Below, piece by piece: positions 27,011-35,262 of a DNA stretch of 64,000 nucleotides. The first letter of the stretch is position 1; each line of letters begins with the position of its first letter. Both the position numbers and the translations under genes were made by a program. Source of the DNA: Bradyrhizobium canariense (lineage in GTDB: Bacteria > Pseudomonadota > Alphaproteobacteria > Rhizobiales > Xanthobacteraceae); NCBI RefSeq assembly GCF_900105125.1, contig NZ_LT629750.1, positions 3,162,001 through 3,226,000 on the forward strand, written 5' to 3'. The notes under the pieces are model-generated. The model ran no database searches, had not been told where the DNA came from, and saw nothing but the letters and a program-made list of their open reading frames with translations.

Positions 27011-27100
27011 ATGAGACACCGGCGCCATCGCTTATCCATGCGGGACCGACTGCGTCACCGTCGCCGCCTAGTCGAGCTCGGGCTCAAGGTGAAGAAATGA
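27011..27100 (+). CDS. 29-residue basic peptide coupled to next gene
   Basis: The peptide is very basic (MRHRRHRLSMRDRLRHRRR, ending ELGLKVKK). Its stop overlaps the ATG of the next gene (ATGA at 27097), suggesting translational coupling. The frame is open further upstream with similar composition, so it may be the tail of a longer relic. Confidence 0.35.
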   Translation: MRHRRHRLSMRDRLRHRRRLVELGLKVKK

Positions 27101-27279
27101 CCGAGCAGGAACAGTTGATCCGGGAGATCAGGGAACGGCTTAGCAATACCCCAAAGGCTGGCATGATCGATTCATTGGCGTATGCGACGCGCCTTAGCCA
27201 AAGCTACTCGATCTCAGTCGAGGAAATCCGCGAGATCGTTGTCCGAGAAGCCGATGCCGCCGGGATCACCCACGTGTGA
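27097..27279 (+). CDS. 60-residue helical protein
   Basis: The product reads TEQEQLIREIRERLSNTPKAG, YATRLSQSYSISVEEIREIVVREAD. It resembles a short three-helix protein with a helix-turn-helix feel, but no clear family. It starts in a 4-base overlap with the upstream basic peptide. Confidence 0.55.
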   Translation: MTEQEQLIREIRERLSNTPKAGMIDSLAYATRLSQSYSISVEEIREIVVREADAAGITHV

Positions 27280-27391
27280 ATCCAAGACTGAGCTCGAGTT
27301 AGGCCGTTCTTGAAATCCATCCCTTTTCGGGCCGCTTTGGCGCGCGCCCAGGAAGATGCACGGCCGGGGATTTGCCCAGGGAGTTTATTAA

Positions 27392-27553
27392 ATGGACAAC
27401 GAACAGCTTCGAAGCACGGCCTATCACGAGGCCGGCCACGCAATCGTCGGATGGGCCCTTAAATTGCAAATGCGGTGGAGCGGGATTATCGCGGCTCACA
27501 TGCCGCCGCCACCGCCGCCACCGCCGCCACTTCTGGAATTTTCGTATGTATAA
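27392..27553 (+). pseudogene. Relic with a zinc-protease HEAGH motif
   Basis: The frame starts MDNEQLRSTAYHEAGHAIVGWAL, the metal-binding segment of M41/FtsH-like peptidases, then runs after about 30 residues into a poly-Pro stretch that is the antisense of the Gly-rich tail of the gene at 27496. Only the HEAGH helix remains, so it cannot be an active protease. Confidence 0.55.
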
Positions 27554-27771
27554 TCTTTGGATCCACTGGGCGCATAGCCGAACGCTCCCGGATAGCCCAT
27601 CAAGCCCTTCGCGTGCATTGCATGCCTCGGAGCGTAGCCGGAGACGACCCGAGGGTGCTTCTTGGAGGTGTGATGCTGCTGGTCCGGTTTGCCTGATACA
27701 TTCTTGGCAAGCACGGCCGGAGCGGCGGCGATAAGAACGGCGGCAGAAAGTGCGATGATCACTGTCTTCAT
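27496..27771 (-). CDS. Exported protein with Gly-rich end
   Basis: This 91-residue protein has a clear signal peptide (VIIALSAAVLIAAAPAVLA), a His/Lys-rich middle and a tail of nine glycines before the final Met. The Gly codons form a GGC/GGT/GGA tract. No family is recognised; similar exported peptides occur in Bradyrhizobium. Confidence 0.62.
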   Translation of the reverse strand: MKTVIIALSAAVLIAAAPAVLAKNVSGKPDQQHHTSKKHPRVVSGYAPRHAMHAKGLMGYPGAFGYAPSGSKDYTYENSRSGGGGGGGGGM

Positions 27772-28011
27772 TTTTCGTCCTCCGTCGTTTGAATAATAAA
27801 CCCCAACGCCCTTCGGTTAACTGGCCACATCACGCGATGGTGAAGCTGAAGTGCTTGTGGCGGTCCGCTAGCGCCGGACGCTGCCCTTGCTTCCTACGAG
27901 CAGCAGCTCGATCTGCTGCCTAGCCACACAATCGACAGCGGGCCGAGCACGTTCCGAGCCCAACCCATGGGGGCATTTGCGCGCCGGTTCGGCCTGCGCT
28001 TTGATCCCAGA

Positions 28012-28344
28012 ATGACCGTCCTTACTCGCCGCCGCGAACCTGATCGACCCGATTGCTGGTTCGTCTGTTATGACGACGTCCGCCTCGGCACGATTGCACG
28101 GCGCGCGGGCGTCCCGGTTGACGTCGATCAGTGGAGTTGGGACTGCGGCTTTTATCCCCGATCGCATGCCGGCCACCGAAGCGACGGCACCGCGGCGACG
28201 TTCGAAGTAGCCCGGGCAGAGTTCGAACAGGCCTGGCGCGAATACCTTCCACAATGCACCGAGGCCGATTTCGAAGAGTACCGCCGGGAGCGCGACTGGA
28301 CTGCCAAGAAATACGCCATGTGGCATTGTATCGACACGCGATGA
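28012..28344 (+). CDS. Hypothetical protein with a decayed copy at 17764
   Basis: This 110-residue protein reads RRREPDRPDCWFVCYDDVRLGTIA, then WSWDCGFYPRSHAG and FEQAWREYLPQCTEADFEEYRRERDWTAKKYAMW. The ATG at 28012 starts right at the conserved part; an upstream ATG at 27967 is possible. It is rich in Trp and Cys. Homologous small proteins occur in rhizobia without a known function. Confidence 0.65.
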   Translation: MTVLTRRREPDRPDCWFVCYDDVRLGTIARRAGVPVDVDQWSWDCGFYPRSHAGHRSDGTAATFEVARAEFEQAWREYLPQCTEADFEEYRRERDWTAKKYAMWHCIDTR

Positions 28345-28443
28345 GCCGGGTGGCGGATTCATTCGCGCGAATCGGCGGCCGCCGTTGCAAACAAGCCCCA
28401 CCAAGTGGAACATCCGCCCGGGGGCAATACCGGGAGAAAAGCA

Positions 28444-28731
28444 ATGAGGGTCCTTGCCGCGACACTTATCTTGCTTGTTTCAAGTGCTGCCGCCGCTCAA
28501 GAGTGTCAGACGTGCTCAACGGCCGACGCCTGTATAAAGGAGTACCTTAAGGCTACATCGGAGGCCCAAAGCGCCACTAAGCAGGCAATCCGAGATTGGA
28601 AGCAGAATCTGGACAGAAAGGCCTCCGCAGAATTGTCCAGCAGGGGCACGCTCGCATTGCAAAACACCATGGAAGCGCAAGTCCGTTCGGAGCTTGAGCG
28701 CCTGAAGGAGTGCTTGGCTAAGATTAAGTAG
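28444..28731 (+). CDS. Exported helical protein
   Basis: This 95-residue protein has a signal peptide (MRVLAATLILLVSSAAAAQ) and a mature part with CQTCSTADAC, which could form a disulfide or bind metal, then long charged helices. GGGAGAAAAGC precedes the ATG at 28444. Function unknown. Confidence 0.68.
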   Translation: MRVLAATLILLVSSAAAAQECQTCSTADACIKEYLKATSEAQSATKQAIRDWKQNLDRKASAELSSRGTLALQNTMEAQVRSELERLKECLAKIK

Positions 28732-28800
28732 CTGAGCCCGGCGGCCAGCAGCTTACTGCGGACGGCCATCGGACCCCACCACGCGGGATTTCACCGCTCG

Positions 28801-28885
28801 CCGCGGCCGCCACGTCGAGCGGGTGTTCGATCCCGACTGCAAGGTCCGTCATTGGGGATGGCGCAAACTCGCGCGCAATCGATGA
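28801..28885 (+). pseudogene. C-terminal relic of the 23894 family
   Basis: The frame RGRHVERVFDPDCKVRHWG then WRKLARNR and stop matches the tail of the gene at 23894 and the copy at 41362. No upstream part of the gene remains in frame. Confidence 0.6.
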
Positions 28886-28912
28886 AAGCGGGTCGAGCGT
28901 AACCAGCGGGTT

Positions 28913-29071
28913 CTAATTCTTTGATTTATTAAGCCGCTTCACTTTTGAATCGGTGTCTTCGATGGAGGCCGCAAGCTCCAAGATCGCTTTCGACAACAGC
29001 TCGATCGCTTCTTTCTCGTCCTGGGATCGAGCGGCTCGGAGTGCATAGTTTTTTGCTGAAGATAGCGACAT
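28913..29071 (-). CDS. 52-residue helical protein
   Basis: The product is a single long helix pair (LSSAKNYALRAARSQDEKEAI, LLSKAILELAASIEDTDSKVKR). AGGGTGATCG directly precedes the ATG at 29071. The family is common in Bradyrhizobium and unnamed. Confidence 0.6.
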   Translation of the reverse strand: MSLSSAKNYALRAARSQDEKEAIELLSKAILELAASIEDTDSKVKRLNKSKN

Positions 29072-29193
29072 CGATCACCCTGCGTCCTGGCTCAGCGAAG
29101 AAAACCGCCGTGTTGAGTCGGCAGCCCTCGACACCCGCGGCAGGAGAGCCGCGATTATGAAACGGTAGCCGTGGCCAGTTAAGATTTGGCCAA

Positions 29194-29218
29194 GCCCTGC
29201 CGGCGTGAACCGGCGGGC
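29194..29218. repeat. Hairpin repeat with GCCGGCGTGAACCGGC core
   Basis: The imperfect inverted repeat around CGTGAA recurs at 57239-57256 with the same loop. Both copies lie in gaps between genes. These are probably members of a small intergenic repeat or terminator family. Confidence 0.45.
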
Positions 29219-29264
29219 TGATCCACCGGCAGAGATTGCCCTCCCCCGTCATAGACGGACGACC

Positions 29265-29516
29265 CTATCGCCGCCTGAACAGGATCGCGCCGACAAGGAA
29301 AGCGATTGCTAAAGACTGCAATGGCGCCTGGCGCACCAATCTACTGAGCATGTCTGGCGGCATGCCCGGCTTGCGGCCGGCCTCGATCGCGCTGTCGGCG
29401 CGTTGGCTAACGGATTGAATGGCATCGGCAGCTCGCTCCGCCGCGGATTTCTCGGCCGGTTCTCCACGCGCAATGCCGGCGTCTGCTGCGTTCAACGCAT
29501 CAAGCAGTTCACCCAT
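29265..29516 (-). CDS. DUF883-like membrane-anchored protein
   Basis: This 83-residue protein has an acidic/alanine-rich helical part (GELLDALNAADAGIARGEPA, AAERAADAIQSVSQRADSAIE) and a single C-terminal helix with basic end (LQSLAIAFLVGAILFRRR). This layout is that of ElaB/YqjD/DUF883 proteins, which bind ribosomes at the inner membrane in E. coli. The assignment rests on layout only. Confidence 0.62.
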   Translation of the reverse strand: MGELLDALNAADAGIARGEPAEKSAAERAADAIQSVSQRADSAIEAGRKPGMPPDMLSRLVRQAPLQSLAIAFLVGAILFRRR

Positions 29517-29827
29517 GTCGGAATCCTCCCGGGCCACCCAACCCAATGTAAGCGGCGGCGTAAGGTTCCTGGCCGGATAGGTGCGTAAGGCCGCACCAAC
29601 GGCGGCCCGGCGCCTTGACCGAGCGGTGACGCCAGGACAGCCGACGGCTGGCTGCCGGATCCCGGCGTTGGATCCCCGTCTCTCGGCCGACAGGTGTCGC
29701 GACGGCTCCAGTGATGCTAGGTGGGGGCGTCGTTTCCTATTCGGTCGTTGCGACGAAACAAATCTGTTCCTAGGTGAAACCATTTCCCCGATGGCGCGAC
29801 GTGATCCGGTAACGATCTCCGTCAAGG

Positions 29828-29950
29828 ATGACCGCACTGATCAAACAACGAGGTTCGGTCATGTGGACAGTTCTCAGTGCGGTCTACCGCTCGTATTGCC
29901 TAGCTCGCCTGCTCGAAATGCGAAGGCATCATCTGGGCAGGCACGCCTAA
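29828..29950 (+). CDS. Possible 40-residue protein
   Basis: A frame reads MTALIKQRGSVMWTVLSAVY, then RSYCLARLLEMRRHHLGRHA. The second Met (MWTVLS) may be the real start. It looks like a small amphipathic protein, but the ribosome site is weak. Confidence 0.35.
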   Translation: MTALIKQRGSVMWTVLSAVYRSYCLARLLEMRRHHLGRHA

Positions 29951-30010
29951 GGCCGGCGGGTGCGGCGGACCACCCGATCGATCAGGTAGCGCCAAGTGAA
30001 ATTTTCCGGA

Positions 30011-30226
30011 TCAGGCAGCCGCCGCGTCGATAGTCTGCATCAGATCGGAGTGCTCTGAAGTGGCCCCATTACATCCTCTAAAATGAGCGGCGATCTCCGC
30101 TTCGGCAAGATCCTCCCACTGCGCAGCTTGGCCTAACCACTTCCAGCTATGTTGCGGATGCAAGGCGGCTTGCTGGCGGCAAAGCTGGCCCATCGCCCGA
30201 TAGCGTCGAACATCTTGCATTGCCAC
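30011..30226 (-). CDS. Small helical protein
   Basis: This 71-residue protein reads MQDVRRYRAMGQLCRQQAALHP, then WKWLGQAAQWEDLAEAEIAAHF. A GTG at 30226 has AAGGAGG 6 bases upstream; an ATG at 30220 is the alternative. It shares the RYR-x-A-x-x-C-R-x-x-A layout with the protein at 21780. Function unknown. Confidence 0.6.
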   Translation of the reverse strand: MAMQDVRRYRAMGQLCRQQAALHPQHSWKWLGQAAQWEDLAEAEIAAHFRGCNGATSEHSDLMQTIDAAAA

Positions 30227-30356
30227 TGCTACCTCCTTCACTTCGGTACTCACCACCATATTCCTTCCTGTTGCGTCAGAGTCGTTACGATTATGCGACA
30301 GAACGGGTAAGTCAGATTGACCGAGATCCGCCATGCCGCAGGTATCCTGGACTTTC

Positions 30357-30818
30357 CTAATTTTCGCGCAGGGAACTGCCGAGATCGTGTCTCTGACGAT
30401 TGGAAAATTTAAGTGCCTCATTGATGGCTTGCATCTGGAACGAACGGGTTTTGCCATACGCGGCGGTCGCGTTCGATAATCCGAGGAGCCCGGATGAGGC
30501 CTTGCGAATGTCGAAACCGCACCACCTAAGCACGATGCACGTCGGCGACTGCGTGTCAGCAAACGCCCGAACCTGGGCAGCCAGATCTCGGTATTGACGC
30601 TCCGCTTCCTGGAGAAGTTCAAAATTAGTCGGGGTTGCATCTTTGTCTGCGGAGGCCAAAACATTTGCCTCCCCCCATCTCGCACAAACGCTCTCGTAAA
30701 GAACCATCGCGCGCCTGACCTCTGTCCTAAGGTCGAAAAACCTGAGCAGCGGCTTACCTATCGCGTTGAACGCGATCCAGCCGAGTAGCGCGACAACGAT
30801 GGGTCCAAGATAAGACAT
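30357..30818 (-). CDS. Membrane-anchored hypothetical protein
   Basis: This 153-residue protein has one N-terminal helix (LGPIVVALLGWIAFNAIGKPLL) and a cytoplasmic helical part (LRTEVRRAMVLYESVCARWGEA, ELLQEAERQYRDLAAQVRAFA) plus LRWCGFDIRKASSGLLGLSN. The ATG at 30818 fits the helix start. Such proteins are frequent in Bradyrhizobium and Rhodopseudomonas, with no known function. Confidence 0.65.
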   Translation of the reverse strand: MSYLGPIVVALLGWIAFNAIGKPLLRFFDLRTEVRRAMVLYESVCARWGEANVLASADKDATPTNFELLQEAERQYRDLAAQVRAFADTQSPTCIVLRWCGFDIRKASSGLLGLSNATAAYGKTRSFQMQAINEALKFSNRQRHDLGSSLREN

Positions 30819-30928
30819 CACGGCCAAACAGTCAGGGAAGCGGCCAATATGCTTCCAGGTGGTCAAACATCCCAAGGTCGAACGTCTGTCTTAGATGGCT
30901 CGCAGAATCGGTCATCCGCCCCGTTCCA

Positions 30929-31177
30929 TCACAACGCGCTCAGATCAGCCGGCACGTCGCCGAACTTCTTGATCACCTTGGCATCGCTGAAATCGCCCGT
31001 GGCCGGGTCACCCGTGCGGCTAAAGGCGACCGCGCCGACGTGACCTTCCTTGCGGGAAAGCGCTTCGGCGCGCATCGCGGCGGCTGTGGGATTGAAGCAT
31101 TCAATGGGCTCGCCAGCAGCCACGCCGTCGTCGCTGGCGACGAATGGTAGCGCAACGTAGTAAGTCACTTCGGTCAT
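30929..31177 (-). CDS. Small hypothetical protein
   Basis: This 82-residue alpha/beta protein reads TYYVALPFVASDDGVAAGE, then PTAAAMRAEALSRKEGHVGAVAFSRTG and FSDAKVIKKFGDVPADL. It looks intact and belongs to an unnamed rhizobial family. GAAAGGACC precedes the ATG. Confidence 0.65.
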   Translation of the reverse strand: MTEVTYYVALPFVASDDGVAAGEPIECFNPTAAAMRAEALSRKEGHVGAVAFSRTGDPATGDFSDAKVIKKFGDVPADLSAL

Positions 31178-31186
31178 GGTCCTTTC

Positions 31187-31439
31187 CTATTGCTGAGTGA
31201 CCGGTTTGGGATTTTGAAGCACGCCAGCGATGACCTGCTTTGCGGCATCGCGAGCCTCCTGCGCTATTTCAGGTGCCACTCCCGGCAATTTGTAGTCATC
31301 CGTTAAATCGCACAGCGCCTTTTTTATGTCGGTTCGAAACCCGTCCGGATTTTCCGCCCATATCAGCAATGAGAGTGAACAGCGTCATCAGCATAAAATT
31401 GGTGGCCATATCAATGCCGAGCTGTTGGCCTGTACTCAT
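31187..31439 (-). pseudogene. Small membrane gene split by a frameshift
   Basis: The N-terminal part (MSTGQQLGIDMATNFML, MTLFTLIAD) is in one frame, and the rest (WAENPDGFRTDIKKALCDL, PEIAQEARDAAKQVIAG) is in another; they meet near 31370. Together they give an ~84-residue protein with one N-terminal hydrophobic segment. As it stands the two halves cannot be made as one product without frameshifting. A TTG near 31369 could start the second half separately. Confidence 0.5.
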
Positions 31440-31453
31440 GTGAACTCCTTCCT

Positions 31454-31666
31454 TCAACCGTTGTAAGGTTTGAATCTTCCTCGCGCGTAGGCGTGCGAAA
31501 CAGCCTGCATCAATTCGCAGACCTCCGACTCCAGATACTCGTTCGCGACGATCAGCGCCTTGAGCGCATCGCGCACGTCGCCGCCGCATGCCGCAATGGC
31601 CTGGTCCGCCGCCGCTTCGAGCCGGTCGGCGTCGGCCTGTGGATTTGGCGCGGCGCTGTCCGACAT
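31454..31666 (-). CDS. Small acidic helical protein
   Basis: This 70-residue protein has PQADADRLEAAADQAIAACGG, then DVRDALKALIVANEYLESEV and a basic end YARGRFKPYNG. It is a widespread Bradyrhizobium microprotein without known function. Confidence 0.65.
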   Translation of the reverse strand: MSDSAAPNPQADADRLEAAADQAIAACGGDVRDALKALIVANEYLESEVCELMQAVSHAYARGRFKPYNG

Positions 31667-31715
31667 GAGGGGTTCCGAGTTGACTGGACGATCAGGATGT
31701 TCTCATTCTGTTCTC

Positions 31716-31910
31716 ATGGAGTCAAGCGACCCAAAACGCCGGTTTCCGCCGCCTATGAGGTCCGGGATGCCAACGGCTTTCGGCTGGCCTTGGTGTACTT
31801 CCGCGACGACCTGCAGAAATTGTCGTTCGGACACGGCCACCTGACTTCGGATGAGGCGCGGCGGATCGCCAAGGCTATCGCCCGCCTGCCGGAATTCCTG
31901 ATACAGCGGC
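31716..31910 (+). pseudogene. Frameshifted EVRDANG-type small protein
   Basis: The beginning (MESSDPKRRFPPP) is in one frame, and the continuation (YEVRDANGFRLALVYFRDD, TSDEARRIAKAIARLPEFL) is in the next, with a missing base in CCGCCGCCTATG near 31757. The family has a conserved EVRDANG and EARRIAxxIA helix. A further segment in the second frame up to about 32060 (DSYVRAHWDEIEALCKLNAIPFDATGE, split here as it seems) belongs to a different small family. Confidence 0.5.
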
Positions 31911-32076
31911 GCGACTTCTGTCAGCGGGGTGGTGGTGATCGATGGAAACCTAGTCGCCCATATCATGTTGCCCTGGAGGACAGCTACGTTAGGGCGCACT
32001 GGGATGAGATCGAAGCGCTCTGCAAGCTCAACGCCATCCCTTTCGATGCGACGGGCGAAAAGACCACGCCGGCAGC

Positions 32077-32253
32077 ATGTGGCGCGTCTATGAGTTCACG
32101 TGGCAGCTGGACGCAATACAATTTTGGGACCGGTTTGAGGGCCGATGGTTGCGCGGAACCGAATTTCACTATCCCGAGCGGCCAAAGGACTTACCGCCGA
32201 TGAAGCCGTTGAAGAACTGGCCGACGTTTGATCCGAGAAAAGCGCGGGGGTGA
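32077..32253 (+). CDS. 58-residue Trp-rich hypothetical protein
   Basis: The product reads MWRVYEFTWQLDAIQFWDRF, then GRWLRGTEFHYPERPKDLPP and LKNWPTFDPRKARG. It has strong coding character and an aromatic-rich composition. It lies directly before the nuclease gene. It may be the second half of a protein whose first part is the upstream DSYVRAHW segment in another frame. Confidence 0.55.
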   Translation: MWRVYEFTWQLDAIQFWDRFEGRWLRGTEFHYPERPKDLPPMKPLKNWPTFDPRKARG

Positions 32254-32259
32254 GCCAAC

Positions 32260-32796
32260 ATGTATGACGTATTTAAGATTGGAGCCGCGCTGATGGCGCT
32301 AGTGCTCGGGCCGATATCGATCGTGTTCGCCGATGATCTAACCGGCCAAGCCAGCATCATCGACGGCGACACGCTGGAAATCCACGGAACGCGTATCCGG
32401 CTTTGGGGCGTCGATGCACCGGAGAGCAGCCAGCTTTGCCGTGGCGAAGACAGTGAGCAGTATAGGTGCGGCGCCCAGGCGGCGAACGATCTGGATGCGT
32501 TCATTGCCCGGCGGCCCGTGAGCTGCTTGCCGATCTCGCTGGACCGATATGGCCGCACCGTGGCGACGTGCTCGGTCGGCGGCGCCGACATCGGGGATTG
32601 GCTCGTGCGGAACGGTCTTGCCTTGGACTGGCCGGAGTATTCCAAACGAAAATACGAGGCCGCGCAGCATGATGCTGAGGAAGCCGGACGTGGGATATGG
32701 AAAGGCAGCTACGTCGAGCCGTGGCTATACCGGATCTGCATCAGGGCGAGCGGCACTCCGGCTAATTGCTCCGACGATGCGAATGCCCCTCCCTAG
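32260..32796 (+). CDS. Secreted thermonuclease (SNase-like)
   Basis: This 178-residue protein has a signal peptide (ALMALVLGPISIVFADD) and an SNase OB-fold: GQASIIDGDTLEIHGTRIRLWGVDAPE, then LDRYGRTVATCSV and WLVRNGLALDWPEYSKRKY with the EEAGRGIW end. The Arg in RLWGVDAPE and the DRYGR arginine are the catalytic residues of the family. It degrades nucleic acids in the periplasm or outside. Cys residues (SQLCRGEDSEQYRCG) likely form a disulfide. Confidence 0.88.
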   Translation: MYDVFKIGAALMALVLGPISIVFADDLTGQASIIDGDTLEIHGTRIRLWGVDAPESSQLCRGEDSEQYRCGAQAANDLDAFIARRPVSCLPISLDRYGRTVATCSVGGADIGDWLVRNGLALDWPEYSKRKYEAAQHDAEEAGRGIWKGSYVEPWLYRICIRASGTPANCSDDANAPP

Positions 32797-32807
32797 GACG
32801 ACTTTGC

Positions 32808-33468
32808 ATGTGTAATCTCTACAGCATCACCACCAACCAAGCGGCCATCATCGCGCTGTTCCGAGTCATGAACAGGTACGTCGGTAACTTGCCGCCGATG
32901 CCCGGCGTCTTCCCGGACTATCCGGCGCCCGTCGTGCGCAATGCCGGTGCCGAGCGCGAGCTGACCATGATGCGCTGGGGCATGCCGCCTCCTCCGCGCG
33001 CCGGCGGATATCCGGTCACCAATATCCGCAACACGTCGTCACCGCACTGGCGGGGCTGGCTGAAGCCGGAAAACCGCTGCCTGGTGCCCGTCAACAGTTT
33101 CGCGGAATACGCGCCAGAGCCAAACCCTGAAACCGAGAAAAAGGACGTGGTTTGGTTCGCGCTCGATGACGACCGGCCGCTGTTCGCGTTCGCCGGTATC
33201 TGGACCGAGTTCAAGGGAGAACGCGGCACCAAATCAAAACCGACCGGGACCGCACAATGTCTACGGCTTCCTGACGACCGCGCCGAACGCCGTGGTCGAG
33301 CCGATTCATCCCAAGGCGATGCCGGTAATCCTGACCAGCGATGAGGAATGGGAGGTGTGGATGCGGGCGCCGTGGGATGAGGCGAGGACGTTGCAACGAC
33401 CGCTGCCGGATAATGCATTGAAGATCGTGGCGCGCTGCACCGATAAGGAAGATCAGGCGGCCGCTTAA
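32808..33468 (+). pseudogene. SRAP (YedK/HMCES) protein with frameshift
   Basis: The first 140 residues are in frame from MCNLYSITTN, with the catalytic Cys2 that forms a DNA-protein crosslink at abasic sites, the MRWGMPPPP loop and the [16 protein letters not shown] segment. After GTKSKP (about 33240) the family continues only in another frame: [29 protein letters not shown], with the His of the active site, then [10 protein letters not shown] second, more decayed copy is at 50345. Confidence 0.75.
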
Positions 33469-33487
33469 TTAGCTGGAAGGTGCGCGC

Positions 33488-33793
33488 TCAACAGCCCCGC
33501 GACGTGCAGCGCGGACCGGGAATTACCACGGGCTGGATCCTAGGTGCATCCGACGCCGGGACTGGGGAGTAAGTTGGAGCCGGCGCCGCATCTTCGATCG
33601 CATCCGCCGTCGTACGGGCGCTATCCAATTGGGCGCGGCAGTTGACATAGGCGTCCGTACCGGGCCGTGCGCCAAAGCCGAGACACTTCTGATCGTCTCG
33701 CGTGTTTACCGCGGCAATCTGCTGGTCACGCGTCATGCAGCCGGCCAATGAGGTCGCCGAAACGACCGCAACTAACAATATAAGCTTCTTCAT
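33488..33793 (-). CDS. Small lipoprotein
   Basis: This 101-residue protein has a lipobox (VVSATSLAGC) and a mature part with DDQKCLGFGARPGTDAYVNCRAQLDSA, a pattern common to rhizobial lipoproteins, then a Pro-rich tail ending in two Cys. It is probably attached to the inner or outer membrane. Function unknown. Confidence 0.72.
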   Translation of the reverse strand: MKKLILLVAVVSATSLAGCMTRDQQIAAVNTRDDQKCLGFGARPGTDAYVNCRAQLDSARTTADAIEDAAPAPTYSPVPASDAPRIQPVVIPGPRCTSRGC

Positions 33794-34022
33794 TCTTCAG
33801 CCCCAAGCTTTAAATAGCCGCCGGCATACAAGCGCGTCAAGACCGACAAACCGGTCCGGCGGAGAAACAATGTGTTGGTCTCCCGCAGTCGTGGCTCAGC
33901 GCGCGCGACTTCGTAAACGCGCGGTCTAGCATGGGTTCTTTTTTGATCGCGCGTATTCATTGGACACACTGCGCCCTCCATGGTTGTGTGAATTGCACAA
34001 CAAAACCAAGGGGGGAATGGGA

Positions 34023-34256
34023 ATGACGAAGTGGATTTTGGCTGTAGTTTTGGCCTTCGCTGCTGCGGGGGCTTCGGCTCAAGGGACGGGATCAAATCCG
34101 AACAGCCATCCGGTTCAAGGTTACACGACGACCGGCGGCACCTATGTTTCGCCGCACCAGCAGACCAATCCGAACAGCACCACACGAGATAATTACGGCA
34201 CTAGCGGCAACGTGAATCCGTCCACAGGTGCGGTGGGCACAAGAAATCCACGCTAA
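34023..34256 (+). CDS. Exported Asn/Gly/Thr-rich protein
   Basis: This 77-residue protein has a signal peptide (MTKWILAVVLAFAAAGASAQ) and a low-complexity mature part (GYTTTGGTYVSPHQQTNPNSTT). A G-rich Shine-Dalgarno (AAGGGGGG) precedes the ATGs at 34017 and 34023. A strong terminator follows at 34284. Function unknown. Confidence 0.68.
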   Translation: MTKWILAVVLAFAAAGASAQGTGSNPNSHPVQGYTTTGGTYVSPHQQTNPNSTTRDNYGTSGNVNPSTGAVGTRNPR

Positions 34257-34283
34257 CTAACCCGCGCGGCGGACTAGAGGGAG

Positions 34284-34310
34284 GAGGCCGTCTCACCTGA
34301 CGGCCTCTTT
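34284..34310 (+). terminator. Rho-independent terminator
   Basis: GAGGCCGTC pairs with GACGGCCTC over a 6-base loop and is followed by TTT. It lies 28 bases after the stop of the exported protein gene at 34023. Confidence 0.75.
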
Positions 34311-34386
34311 CAGTTCTAGATGTATCCACCCCATAAGGAATTGTCCGTCGCCATGTCGACAGATCTTTTGTGCGATTTTGGGATTT

Positions 34387-35055
34387 GTGAAGTTGCGCAG
34401 CTCCAGTGATTTCGACAGCTTCTATCAAGCCCCCGACCCCTGGGGTATTGAAACGGCCACGCGCCGGGACAAAGCGCTTGCCACAGTTATTGGGCCCTTT
34501 GTAGAGGGCCGATCCGCCCTAGAACTGGGCTGCGGCGAAGGCCACCTAACGGCCACTGTCTTCCGCAAAGCGAGGAGCGTCAAAGGGATCGACATCAGCC
34601 CCCTCGCGATATCGCGTGCGACTTCCCGGTTTATTCCGAACGCGTCTTTTCAAGTAGCTGACTTCCTTGATGTCAGCTTTGCCGACTATGACGTCATCGC
34701 CGCGATCGAGTGCCTTTACTACCTGTCACCGGCCGAGCAGGAAGCGTTTTATCGGAAAATGGTGAGCGAACATCCCGGCAAGATTTTTATCCTGTCCGGC
34801 CCGATTATCGGCACGAACGAGCACCGAACATATTTTACCCACGCCGGCATAGAACAGACGTTTGCCCGGCATGGGCTATCGCTCATAAAATGGCGAAACC
34901 TCAATGCTAATCGGAACGCCGGGGCGGTCGCGACAATTGCGGCGGCAGCTTCTAGATTACCATTGAGGAACAAGGTCTTGGAAATGCTGCCTGAAAAATT
35001 TGTCAATCAACGTTGCTACGTAGCGCAGTGTCCGACGCGTACAAACGCCCTTTGA
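34387..35055 (+). CDS. NodS-like SAM-dependent methyltransferase
   Basis: This 222-residue protein has the class I methyltransferase fold: motif I ALELGCGEGHLTATVF, motif II VKGIDISPLAI, then FQVADFLDVSFADYDVIAAIECLYYL. The N-terminal FDSFYQAPDPWGIETA is typical of the NodS/SACOL-type N-methyltransferases. NodS methylates the chitooligosaccharide backbone of Nod factors, but no nod genes are nearby, so the substrate is unknown. A GTG at 34387 is chosen over a TTG at 34378; no Shine-Dalgarno is obvious. Confidence 0.75.
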   Translation: MKLRSSSDFDSFYQAPDPWGIETATRRDKALATVIGPFVEGRSALELGCGEGHLTATVFRKARSVKGIDISPLAISRATSRFIPNASFQVADFLDVSFADYDVIAAIECLYYLSPAEQEAFYRKMVSEHPGKIFILSGPIIGTNEHRTYFTHAGIEQTFARHGLSLIKWRNLNANRNAGAVATIAAAASRLPLRNKVLEMLPEKFVNQRCYVAQCPTRTNAL

Positions 35056-35262
35056 ACGAAGGTGATTTCCGCAGGGGCATCGGCCAAGACTCTGTGAGGT
35101 CTAGCGCCACATTGTAAGCACACCCTTGGTGCCGGTCCGCTTGAAATGCTGACGAATTTGAGGCTGCCGTCGATCGCGGGATAATGCGACGGAACAATCC
35201 CTTGCTATGGGGAGGTCTTGGGAGTTTGATCTCAATCCGCTGCGACCGCTGGGAATTGATCG

